Assembly: GCF_900156625.1 (NCBI RefSeq) | Contig: NZ_FTOB01000005.1 | Location: 1-64,000 of the forward strand | DNA length: 64,000 nt | Source of the DNA: Zobellia uliginosa | GTDB lineage: Bacteria > Bacteroidota > Bacteroidia > Flavobacteriales > Flavobacteriaceae | Reading direction: 5' to 3' | Part shown: in pieces, positions 45,216-53,414 of the stretch | How positions within the stretch are numbered: the first letter of the stretch is position 1 | How the letters are laid out: each line of letters begins with the position of its first letter | Position numbers and translations under genes: made by a program | Notes under the pieces: model-generated | What the model was told of the DNA's origin: nothing | Database searches by the model: none | Seen by the model: only the letters and a program-made list of their open reading frames with translations

Positions 45216-45268
45216 AATATTGCATGATATAAACCAATTGAAGTCCCGTGAAAAACGGGACTTTTTTT
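45201..45268 (+). terminator. attenuator (segments 1, 2, 3) upstream of pheA
   Basis: Segment 1 ACGGGACT (45201-45208) and segment 3 ACGGGACT (45255-45262) are identical, and each is complementary to segment 2 AGTCCCGT (45242-45249). Segments 2 and 3 form a tight hairpin around GAAAA followed by seven T (45262-45268), a strong terminator. Pairing 1:2 is the antiterminator. Confidence 0.88.
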
Positions 45269-45328
45269 GTTCAATACCTATTGGGAATTATCGTTTAAAA
45301 GTGTTTCCCATAAGGCAGAAAGCCAGTT

Positions 45329-46156
45329 ATGAAGCTAAAAATAGCCATTCAGGGCATTAAGGGGTCTAACCACCACCAAGTAGCCCGAGAGTATTTTGAT
45401 GATAATGTAGATTTGGTAGAATGTATGTCGTTCGATTTCTTGGTAGATCAATTACTGCAAAAGACCGCTGACATGGGGGTAATGGCCATTGAGAATTCAA
45501 TTGCTGGCTCGATCATACCGAACTATGCCCTGGTTTACCATAAGGATTTGCATATTATAGGAGAGCATTACCTTAATATCCATCACCATTTAATGGCCTT
45601 AAAGGGACAGGAAATAGCCGATATTGAAGAAGTGAGGTCGCACCCTATGGCCCTGTTGCAGTGCAAGGAATTTTTTGGCGATTACCCACACATTAAAATG
45701 GTGGAAGATGTTGATACGGCCGAAACGGCAAAACGGATTCAAGAGCAACAGTTAAGGCATATTGCGGCCATAGCTCCGGAAGTTGCCGCCGATTTATACG
45801 ATTTGAACATCGTAGCACGGGACATACAGACCATTCAAAACAATGCAACCCGCTTTATTATTGTAAAGACAAAAAATAAAGTGCTTCCGAAGGAAGAGAT
45901 CAACAAGGCCTCGGTACGTTTTGTTACCGACCATAAACGCGGAAGTCTTGCGGCTGTGCTTAATGTTATGAGCGATTGCAATTTGAACTTGACCAAAATA
46001 CAGTCGCTGCCCATAATTGAAACGCCATGGAAATACGCCTTTTTTGTTGACGTGACTTTTGATGGTTATGATTGTTTCGACAAAGCAAAATCACTGTTGA
46101 ACATCATGTCCGAAGACTTTAAGGTGTTGGGTGAATATAAAAATGCGAGAATATGA
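45329..46156 (+). CDS. pheA: prephenate dehydratase
   Basis: The 275-residue enzyme converts prephenate to phenylpyruvate. It opens KIAIQGIKGSNHHQVAREYF, carries the catalytic NATRF motif near 176-180, and has a C-terminal ACT domain from about 190 (KRGSLAAVLNVMSDCNLNLTKIQSLP) for feedback by phenylalanine. There is no chorismate mutase domain, which is instead supplied by the DAHP synthase-mutase fusion at 48182. It is the first gene after the Phe/Tyr attenuator and overlaps the next gene by 4 bp. Confidence 0.95.
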   Translation: MKLKIAIQGIKGSNHHQVAREYFDDNVDLVECMSFDFLVDQLLQKTADMGVMAIENSIAGSIIPNYALVYHKDLHIIGEHYLNIHHHLMALKGQEIADIEEVRSHPMALLQCKEFFGDYPHIKMVEDVDTAETAKRIQEQQLRHIAAIAPEVAADLYDLNIVARDIQTIQNNATRFIIVKTKNKVLPKEEINKASVRFVTDHKRGSLAAVLNVMSDCNLNLTKIQSLPIIETPWKYAFFVDVTFDGYDCFDKAKSLLNIMSEDFKVLGEYKNARI

Positions 46157-47298
46157 TACGAACGGCAAATCGTTTACATACAGTTGAAGAATATTACTTC
46201 TCGAAAAAGTTGCGAGAGGTAAGAGGTTTGATCGCCGAAGGAAGGCCCGTAATCAATATGGGGATCGGAAGTCCCGATCTGGCTCCCTCCGAAGCGATCA
46301 TAAAAAGTATTCAAGATGCGGTCTTGGAAGAAGGCGCGCACCAATACCAGAGTTATCAGGGTTTACCCGAACTGCGTCAGGGTGTAGCGGATTTTTATAG
46401 TGAAAAATTCGGCGTCACGGTAGATCCATTGACCGAGATCTTGCCCTTGATGGGTTCAAAGGAAGGTATTATGCACATTAGCATGGCCTTTTTGAACGAG
46501 GGCGATGTAGCCTTGATACCCAATCCGGGCTATCCTACCTATACCTCGGTCACGAAGTTGGTAGGGGCGGAGGCAAAATATTATAACCTAAGTGCCGAAA
46601 GCGGATGGTTTCCCGATTTGGAAGAATTGCAGGAACACGATTTGTCAAAGGTAAAGATCATGTGGACAAGTTACCCCCATATGCCGACCGGGGCAACGGC
46701 CACAAAGGCACAGTTTGAAAAATTGGTCGAATTTGCCCAAAAGAACGATATCCTTTTGGTGAACGACAACCCCTATAGTTTCGTGCTTAACGATGCGCCT
46801 GTAAGTATTTTGGCCGTCGATGGGGCAAAAGAGGTGGCCTTGGAACTAAACTCCTTGAGCAAGACCTTTAATATGGCCGGTTGGCGTGTAGGAATGGTAT
46901 TGGGCGGGGCCGAACATATCAATGCCGTGCTGAAGGTAAAAAGTAATATGGATTCGGGGATGTTCTACGGAATTCAGAAAGGAGCCATAGAGGCCTTAAA
47001 AAGCGATCAAGATTGGTTCGACAGGCTGAATGAGGTATATCGCTCTAGAAAGGCGCTTATGTGTCAATTGGCCGATAAATTGAACTGTACCTATGATACC
47101 GATGCGGTGGGAATGTTCCTTTGGGCAAAGTTGCCGGAAGGAAGTAAATCTGCCGAAGAGTTTATAGATGGGGTACTGTACGAAAAGAACCTTTTTATTA
47201 CCCCAGGAACCATTTTTGGAAGCAAGGGCGAGGGGTATATACGGTTTTCCTTATGTGTGCCCGAAGAAAAGATCAAAGAGGCGATAAGCCGTTTTTAG
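46153..47298 (+). CDS. class I aminotransferase, probably aromatic
   Basis: The 381-residue fold-type I PLP aminotransferase has its Schiff-base lysine at Lys237 (SLSKTFNMAGWRVG), and the active-site Asn/Asp/Tyr segment NDNPYSFV is typical. In this operon, between prephenate dehydratase and prephenate dehydrogenase, it most likely transaminates phenylpyruvate and hydroxyphenylpyruvate to Phe and Tyr; LL-diaminopimelate or aspartate aminotransferase relatives are possible by sequence alone. ATG overlaps the pheA stop (ATGA), indicating translational coupling. Confidence 0.88.
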   Translation: MIRTANRLHTVEEYYFSKKLREVRGLIAEGRPVINMGIGSPDLAPSEAIIKSIQDAVLEEGAHQYQSYQGLPELRQGVADFYSEKFGVTVDPLTEILPLMGSKEGIMHISMAFLNEGDVALIPNPGYPTYTSVTKLVGAEAKYYNLSAESGWFPDLEELQEHDLSKVKIMWTSYPHMPTGATATKAQFEKLVEFAQKNDILLVNDNPYSFVLNDAPVSILAVDGAKEVALELNSLSKTFNMAGWRVGMVLGGAEHINAVLKVKSNMDSGMFYGIQKGAIEALKSDQDWFDRLNEVYRSRKALMCQLADKLNCTYDTDAVGMFLWAKLPEGSKSAEEFIDGVLYEKNLFITPGTIFGSKGEGYIRFSLCVPEEKIKEAISRF

Positions 47299-47321
47299 AA
47301 TGACGAACAAGAGTTGATAAA

Positions 47322-48182
47322 ATGAATGTTTTTATAGTTGGTGTCGGGTTGATAGGAGGTTCCTTTGCAAAGGATATCAAACGCCTGCGCCCAGAGTGCA
47401 AGATTTACGGTATAGATACGGATGTTTCGCATTTGCGCGAAGCCTTGGACCTGGGGATTATCGATGTTGAGTCGAGTTACGATGATCTAGGGGTGGCCGA
47501 TATGGTCATTGTTAGCATTCCCGTAGATGTTATGGTTACCGAGCTTCCTAAAATATTGGATGCGGTTAACGATGATTGTGTGGTCTTTGATGGCGGGTCT
47601 ACAAAAAGTTTGATCTGTAAAACCTTAGATTCGCACCCTAAGCGAAGAAATTACCTGGCGGCACACCCCATTGCGGGTACCGAGCATTCGGGACCGTCGG
47701 CGGCCATTGAAAATTTATACGTGGGTAAAACGAATATTATCTGTGAGATAGAGAAAACCGCTTTCAAGCTACAGGAAAAGGCCTTGGAACTTTTTCAGCA
47801 GATAGGAATGCGTATTCGGTACATGAACCCCGATGCCCATGACAAGCACATTGCCTATGTGTCGCATTTGTCACATATCAGCTCTTTTATGTTGGGAAAG
47901 ACCGTAATCGATAAAGAGAAAAATGAACGTGATATTTTTGACATGGCGGGCAGTGGTTTCGAGAGTACGGTAAGGTTGGCCAAGAGTTCGCCGGCCATGT
48001 GGACGCCAATTTTTAAACAGAACAAAGACAATGTGGTCGAAACTTTGACCGAATATATACAGAACCTCCAAGAGTTTAAACAGCTATTGGAAAAAGGAGA
48101 TTACACGGGAATTTTTAACGAAATGAACGATACTAATAAAATAAAGGAAATTTTAAACGGAATACCACTAAACAAGAAGTAA
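47322..48182 (+). CDS. tyrA: prephenate dehydrogenase
   Basis: The 286-residue NAD(P)-dependent enzyme has GVGLIGGS at 7-14 and the HPIAGTEHSGP catalytic segment near 113-123, with VSHLSHISSFML in the dimerisation part. It oxidatively decarboxylates prephenate to 4-hydroxyphenylpyruvate for tyrosine. It lacks a chorismate mutase or ACT domain. The stop overlaps the start of the next gene by one base, so the operon is tightly packed, and it shares the Phe/Tyr attenuator. Confidence 0.93.
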   Translation: MNVFIVGVGLIGGSFAKDIKRLRPECKIYGIDTDVSHLREALDLGIIDVESSYDDLGVADMVIVSIPVDVMVTELPKILDAVNDDCVVFDGGSTKSLICKTLDSHPKRRNYLAAHPIAGTEHSGPSAAIENLYVGKTNIICEIEKTAFKLQEKALELFQQIGMRIRYMNPDAHDKHIAYVSHLSHISSFMLGKTVIDKEKNERDIFDMAGSGFESTVRLAKSSPAMWTPIFKQNKDNVVETLTEYIQNLQEFKQLLEKGDYTGIFNEMNDTNKIKEILNGIPLNKK

Positions 48183-49264
48183 TGGAGAATTCAAAAGAAA
48201 TGAGAACATGGTTGGATGATATGGGTTTAGACCATCCACTAGTAATAGCAGGGCCATGTAGTGCTGAAACCGAAGAACAAGTGTTGCGTATTGCTCACGA
48301 GTTAAAAGATACCGACGTAAACTACTACCGTGCGGGTATCTGGAAACCAAGAACACGACCAGGAAACTTTGAAGGTGTTGGCGCACTTGGTTTGAAGTGG
48401 TTACAAAAGGTTAAGGAAGAAACCGGATTAAAAACGGCCACAGAGGTCGCCAATCGAGCCCATGTTGAATTGGCATTGGAGTACGATGTAGACCTATTGT
48501 GGATCGGGGCACGCTCGACCGTGAGCCCGTTTATCATGCAAGAATTGGCAGATGCCTTGGAAGGTACTGATAAGATCGTATTGGTGAAGAACCCTGTAAA
48601 CCCTGATTTGGCTTTATGGTTGGGAGGTATCGAACGTTTGCATACCGCCGGAATCAGAAAGTTAGGGGCCATCCACAGAGGATTCTCTACTTATGAGAAA
48701 ACGAAGTACAGGAACATTCCCGAATGGCAATTGGCCATCGAGTTCCAGAACAAGTTTCCTGATTTGCCTTTGATCAATGACCCATCGCATATTACCGGTA
48801 AGCGTGATATGATCTTTGATGTTTCGCAAACGGCACTTGATTTGAACTTTGACGGATTGATGATCGAGACCCATTTTGATCCCGACAACGCTTGGAGTGA
48901 TGCCGCTCAGCAGGTTACTCCGGAGAAGTTGGTGCAGATCATGAGAGATTTGCGTATTAGGAAAGAGACCGACAGCGAAGCCGAATACAATGCTAAATTG
49001 AGCAATCTTAGGGCGCAAATAGATATTCTCGACAACCAGTTGATCGATACTATGGGCAAGCGTATGAAGGTGTCGGATAGTATTGGTGAGCTTAAAAAGC
49101 AGAAGAATGTAGCCGTTCTACAGTCGAACCGTTGGAACCAGATTTTGGGAGCTATGATATTGGAAGGCGAATCTCGCGGATTGAGTGAAGAATTTGTCCT
49201 TAAAATGTTCAAGGCCATTCACCAAGAGTCGATCAATCATCAAGAGAAGATTGTAAACGGATAG
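48182..49264 (+). CDS. bifunctional DAHP synthase / chorismate mutase (type II)
   Basis: The 360-residue fusion contains a type I-beta DAHP synthase at about 1-265 (VIAGPCSAETEEQ, FYRAGIWKPRTRPG-like YYRAGIWKPRTRPG, LINDPSHITGKRD) and an AroQ chorismate mutase at about 270-360 (LRAQIDILDNQLIDTMGKRM). It starts the shikimate pathway and supplies prephenate from chorismate, so one operon covers the entry and the Phe/Tyr branch. Feedback may pass through the mutase domain, as in related fusions. It is the last gene before a terminator. Confidence 0.95.
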   Translation: MENSKEMRTWLDDMGLDHPLVIAGPCSAETEEQVLRIAHELKDTDVNYYRAGIWKPRTRPGNFEGVGALGLKWLQKVKEETGLKTATEVANRAHVELALEYDVDLLWIGARSTVSPFIMQELADALEGTDKIVLVKNPVNPDLALWLGGIERLHTAGIRKLGAIHRGFSTYEKTKYRNIPEWQLAIEFQNKFPDLPLINDPSHITGKRDMIFDVSQTALDLNFDGLMIETHFDPDNAWSDAAQQVTPEKLVQIMRDLRIRKETDSEAEYNAKLSNLRAQIDILDNQLIDTMGKRMKVSDSIGELKKQKNVAVLQSNRWNQILGAMILEGESRGLSEEFVLKMFKAIHQESINHQEKIVNG

Positions 49265-49287
49265 TGGTAACTATTCGATGTATTATA

Positions 49288-49320
49288 AAAACGGCTTGTC
49301 GAAAGACAAGCCGTTTTATT
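49288..49320. terminator. bidirectional terminator after the aromatic operon
   Basis: AAAACGGCTTGTC and GACAAGCCGTTTT form a perfect 13-bp stem around GAAA, lying between convergent genes. Confidence 0.88.
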
Positions 49321-49325
49321 TGTTT

Positions 49326-49769
49326 TTAGTCCCTTCTAAAAACATATCGCGTAATAAAAATTCCCTGGGCATCGTTGTCGCCAGCATCGGCTTCTACGCC
49401 ACTGGTTACAAAGATCAATTCCCATCCCTCTTGAAGCATATTCGTAAGTTTCGAGGAGATAACGGCATCGTTTGCGGCAATATTTTGAAAGCGGATACCG
49501 GCAATATTGTAAAAGTTGAGGAGTTTGGTTTCCTCAAAATTCTTTACTCTGATCGTGCCCCTTTTAGATTTGTTCCGGGTATTGTCTTCCTCGGTCTGTT
49601 CAGAAGTATATTCCTCAAAATCCTTTTCCTCTTGGGCATCAATGATTCTTGATCGCCCTAATCCGCTGGGGACAATAGATTCGACACTGGTAATTATTTT
49701 TATTTCTTGGGCATTTACACTGAGGGTTGTGGCAATTAAAACAAAGGCTAATACGGCTATCTTTTTCAT
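49326..49769 (-). CDS. hypothetical exported protein
   Basis: The 147-residue protein has a signal peptide (MKKIAVLAFVLIATTLSVNAQ). Its mature part contains a charged low-complexity region (EEDNTRNKSKRGTIRVKN) and a C-terminal block LLNFYNIAGIRFQNIAAND...MLQEGWELIFVTSGVE...GIFITRYVFRR. The EGWELxxV...ITRYxFRR pattern resembles small Bacteroidota proteins of unknown function. It is a lone gene; no enzyme motif is present. Confidence 0.8.
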   Translation of the reverse strand: MKKIAVLAFVLIATTLSVNAQEIKIITSVESIVPSGLGRSRIIDAQEEKDFEEYTSEQTEEDNTRNKSKRGTIRVKNFEETKLLNFYNIAGIRFQNIAANDAVISSKLTNMLQEGWELIFVTSGVEADAGDNDAQGIFITRYVFRRD

Positions 49770-49931
49770 CGTTTAAAATTTAAATTAGGTTTAATAAAGA
49801 CAAAAGTGAAGTCTAAAAGGTTGCATTTGTAGTAAAAAAAATATAGGGAAATTAGAGTCTTTTTTTGTTGGAACAAGCTTTAAGACAGTCTGTTTTACGC
49901 TGATAGTATAAAGTAAAGTTGTTTCTTTGTA

Positions 49932-50900
49932 ATGAAATTGAAAATAATGAAAGGAACTGTATATAAATCTACCGGAAGTTGGTATACCGTAAAAACGCAA
50001 GATGGCGAATTTTACGAATGCCGTATTAAGGGTAAGTTTAGGATTCAGGGGATAAAAAGTACGAACCCCATTGCCGTGGGGGATGAGGTGGCGTTCAAAA
50101 TTGAACAATTGGGCGATGACACCGTAGGCACCATTTACGGTATTGATGATCGTAAGAACTACATTATTCGAAAATCGGTAAACCTTTCAAAACAAACGCA
50201 TATTATTGCGGCCAATTTAGATCAGGTGTTTCTATTGGTCACTTTAAACAATCCGACCACCTATACGATTTTTATAGACCGTTTTCTAGCTACTGCCGAA
50301 GCCTATGATATTCCTACCGTTCTACTTTTTAATAAAGTGGATAGCTATACTATTGAAGAACTGGCGGAAATTAAATATCTGGCCGAGCTTTATAGAAATG
50401 TGGGATATACCTGTATCGGTATTTCGGCTAAGTCCGGTAAAAATGTAGATAAGGTAAAGGAAATGATGGTCGGTAAGACCAGTATGTTTGCAGGGCATTC
50501 CGGTGCAGGAAAGTCTACCTTGGTAAACGCCTTGGAGCCAAAACTCAATTTGAAAACTACGGAAATCTCGGGGCAACATCTACAAGGGCAACATACCACT
50601 ACATTTGCCGAAATGTTCGACTTGGATTTTGGGGCGCGTATTATCGATACACCGGGTATTAAGGGTTTTGGTATCGTGGATATGGAAAAGGAGGAAATAG
50701 GGGATTATTTTCCGGAATTTTTCAAACTCAAGGGGAATTGCAAATTTAACAATTGCCTACATCTCGATGAACCAAAGTGTGCCGTGAAGGAAGCCTTGGA
50801 AAACGAGGAAGTCGCATGGAGCCGTTATAGGAGCTATGTGCAAATGGTAACCGGTGAAGAGGAAAATTATAGGGTCGATATCCACGACGTAAAAAAGTAG
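49932..50900 (+). CDS. rsgA: ribosome small subunit-dependent GTPase A
   Basis: The 322-residue circularly permuted GTPase has an N-terminal OB fold (MKGTVYKSTGSWYTVK), then G4 (LFNKVD) before the P-loop GHSGAGKS at 188-195. The C-terminal zinc site is Cys270, Cys275, His277 and Cys283. It assists late maturation of the 30S subunit. The start may be five codons later at MKGTV, which is the common N terminus of the family. It lies 43 bp before dtd on the same strand. Confidence 0.95.
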   Translation: MKLKIMKGTVYKSTGSWYTVKTQDGEFYECRIKGKFRIQGIKSTNPIAVGDEVAFKIEQLGDDTVGTIYGIDDRKNYIIRKSVNLSKQTHIIAANLDQVFLLVTLNNPTTYTIFIDRFLATAEAYDIPTVLLFNKVDSYTIEELAEIKYLAELYRNVGYTCIGISAKSGKNVDKVKEMMVGKTSMFAGHSGAGKSTLVNALEPKLNLKTTEISGQHLQGQHTTTFAEMFDLDFGARIIDTPGIKGFGIVDMEKEEIGDYFPEFFKLKGNCKFNNCLHLDEPKCAVKEALENEEVAWSRYRSYVQMVTGEEENYRVDIHDVKK

Positions 50901-50943
50901 CTCTTGGTATAGAATCAGAAAATAAGAAATCAGTTTAAGAACG

Positions 50944-51396
50944 ATGCGAGCCATTATTCAAAGAGTGTCAAGGGCCAGTGTAAGGGTAGACGGCCGAATA
51001 ATATCAGAAATACGGAACGGACTTTTAATCTTACTGGGCATTGAAGATGCCGACGGGCAAGAGGATATTGAATGGTTGTCACGTAAAATCGTGAACCTTA
51101 GAATTTTTAACGATGCCAATGGGGTTATGAACGAGTCGCTCAAAGCTGTGGGGGGCGATGCCATTGTGGTCAGCCAGTTTACCTTGCATGCCGCTACTAA
51201 AAAAGGCAATAGGCCATCTTATATCAAAGCTTCCAAACCCGATGTGGCAATCCCCTTATACGAAAAGTTCGTACAGCAAATGGAGGTCGATTTGGGCAAA
51301 AAAATAGGTACGGGAATTTTTGGCGCCGATATGAAGGTCGACTTGCTCAATGATGGTCCGGTTACCATTGCAATAGATACGAAAAACAAGGAATAA
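50944..51396 (+). CDS. dtd: D-aminoacyl-tRNA deacylase
   Basis: The 150-residue protein opens MRAIIQRVSRASVRVDG and contains the catalytic SQFTLHAATKKGNRPSY motif and the C-terminal GPVTI cross-subunit Gly-Pro motif. It hydrolyses D-amino acids from tRNA, a proofreading step in the cytoplasm. It follows rsgA closely and is probably cotranscribed with it. No anomalies. Confidence 0.96.
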   Translation: MRAIIQRVSRASVRVDGRIISEIRNGLLILLGIEDADGQEDIEWLSRKIVNLRIFNDANGVMNESLKAVGGDAIVVSQFTLHAATKKGNRPSYIKASKPDVAIPLYEKFVQQMEVDLGKKIGTGIFGADMKVDLLNDGPVTIAIDTKNKE

Positions 51397-51475
51397 GCGC
51401 TTTTTGTCGATTTTTTTCTTCGCTATGTAAGAAAAATGTATGTTTTGTGTCGAATTTCAATGCCAAACCTAAGCA

Positions 51476-53386
51476 ATGCGATTACCGCTTTTATTTCCAT
51501 TACTTTTCATAAGTATCTTTTTAAGTGCCCAAGACTCAAACTATCCAGCTCTTTTTCTAAACGAAGATTTGACCCATATGGCCAATGCAGTGGTACGCTT
51601 GGATAGGACGGATATTCACATTTTTTCTTCAAAAAAAATGACGGTTAAGAGCAAACAAGTGGTTACCGTTCTGAACCGGGCAGGAGACCAACACGCTAGG
51701 ACCGCCTTGGGGTATGATAGTTCAAAAAACATAAAGCATCTGAATGTTGTTGTTTATGATGCGGCAGGGAGGCAAATAGAAAAAATTAAAAAGAAGAATT
51801 TTAGGGATGTAAACGTAGTGGATGGTTTTTCGCTTTATAACGATTACCGTAAGCTGTACTACAATTATACCCCTATTAAATATCCTTACACGGTTGAGTT
51901 TAACTATGAATATGAAACATCTGATACCGGAGCAATCCCTTCTTGGTATTTTTTGGGAGGATTCTTTGCAAGTGTAGAGAAGAGCTTTTATTCCATTACC
52001 TATGCCGAGCCAAGTCTAAGGCCGATAATCCACGAGAAAAATTTGGAGAATTTCAAATTTGAAAAAAATGAAACAAACCACTCAATAAGCTACTTGGCGA
52101 ATAATATCCCTGCTGTAAAGAGGGAAAGTATGAGTCCTTCGTTCAAAAGAATCACTCCGAGGTTGATGACTAGAATCAAGAATTTTCATTATAAAGGATT
52201 TGATGGTTCTGTAGACAATTGGGCCGAACTTGGTTCTTGGGTAGGCAATAAACTTTTATCGGGGAGAGATGAGCTAAGCCCGGAAACTATCGCAAAAGCC
52301 GAAGCTTTAGTGGCGGGGGTAGAAGATGATCTTGAAAAAGCAAAGATTATTTATAAATACGTTCAGGAAAATACGAGGTACGTTAGTGTACAAATAGGTA
52401 TTGGTGGACTGCAGCCTATTGCGGCCATAGAGGTAGACCGTGTAAAGTATGGTGATTGTAAAGGTCTTTCGAACTATACAGGGGCATTGTTAAAAGCAGT
52501 AGGGGTAACAGCTTACTATGCCGTGGTTGAGGCCGGAAACGATAAAGTTGATTTTGAAGATGACTTCGCCGATTTGGCACAGGGGAACCATGTTATTCTA
52601 TGCATACCCTATAACGACAAGTATTATTGGCTGGATTGTACGTCTCAAATTCTTCCGTTTGGGTATATCGGTAGTTTTACGGATGATAGAAAAGTTATGG
52701 TCATAAAGCCGGATGGAGGTGAAATTGTGACTACAACGGCCTATGTAAATGAAGATAATTACCAATCTACTATAGCGACATATGAATTAAAACCCGATGG
52801 TAGTATATCTGGGCAAACCGAGGTTGTGACCAAGGGAAGCAAATACAATAGTCATTTTAGATTAGAGGAAGAAACCGAAGAGGAAGTTATAAGACAAATT
52901 AAAAATAGGTGGAGTTCCATAAATAACCTTACTGTTGCCAATTATTATTTTGAAAACAATAAAAAGGATGTGGTCTTTAATGAGAACATATCTTTTAGTG
53001 CAACAAATTATGCTTCTACAAGTGGGGATAGATTTTTTTTTAGAGCTAATGCTTTCAATAATAGAAATATTATTCCAGACCGCTATCGGAACAGAAAATT
53101 GCCTTTTGAAATTCAGCGTGGATATTTAGAGGAGGATGATTCAACAATCAGCCTTCCGGAAGGATATGCGGTGGAGACGCTGCCAAGTACAAAGAAAATT
53201 GAAAATGAATTTGGGGTCTATACCGTAAATTTTGAATACAATGAAGAAAGTAATACCGTCAATTATGAACGACGCTTTTTTTTGAAAAAAGGTTTTTACC
53301 CTAAGGAAAAATATAAAGCTTATCGTGATTTTAGAAAGGAAGTAGCGAGTATAGATAACGCGCCAATCGTACTTCTTAAAGAATAG
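51476..53386 (+). CDS. DUF3857 transglutaminase-like exported protein (active-site intact)
   Basis: The 636-residue exported protein has a signal peptide (about 1-19, ISIFLSAQ), a DUF3857 beta-domain at about 50-230, and a transglutaminase-like core with the triad Cys328 (YGDCKGLS), His372 (GNHVIL) and Asp387 (YYWLDCTS), followed by a DUF3858-like C-terminal domain. It is probably periplasmic. The reaction is unknown; such proteins could be proteases or crosslinking enzymes of the envelope. A paralogue that lost the triad follows 28 bp downstream. Confidence 0.85.
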   Translation: MRLPLLFPLLFISIFLSAQDSNYPALFLNEDLTHMANAVVRLDRTDIHIFSSKKMTVKSKQVVTVLNRAGDQHARTALGYDSSKNIKHLNVVVYDAAGRQIEKIKKKNFRDVNVVDGFSLYNDYRKLYYNYTPIKYPYTVEFNYEYETSDTGAIPSWYFLGGFFASVEKSFYSITYAEPSLRPIIHEKNLENFKFEKNETNHSISYLANNIPAVKRESMSPSFKRITPRLMTRIKNFHYKGFDGSVDNWAELGSWVGNKLLSGRDELSPETIAKAEALVAGVEDDLEKAKIIYKYVQENTRYVSVQIGIGGLQPIAAIEVDRVKYGDCKGLSNYTGALLKAVGVTAYYAVVEAGNDKVDFEDDFADLAQGNHVILCIPYNDKYYWLDCTSQILPFGYIGSFTDDRKVMVIKPDGGEIVTTTAYVNEDNYQSTIATYELKPDGSISGQTEVVTKGSKYNSHFRLEEETEEEVIRQIKNRWSSINNLTVANYYFENNKKDVVFNENISFSATNYASTSGDRFFFRANAFNNRNIIPDRYRNRKLPFEIQRGYLEEDDSTISLPEGYAVETLPSTKKIENEFGVYTVNFEYNEESNTVNYERRFFLKKGFYPKEKYKAYRDFRKEVASIDNAPIVLLKE

Positions 53387-53414
53387 CAAACCACTTTTAC
53401 ATAAAACCAATAAC

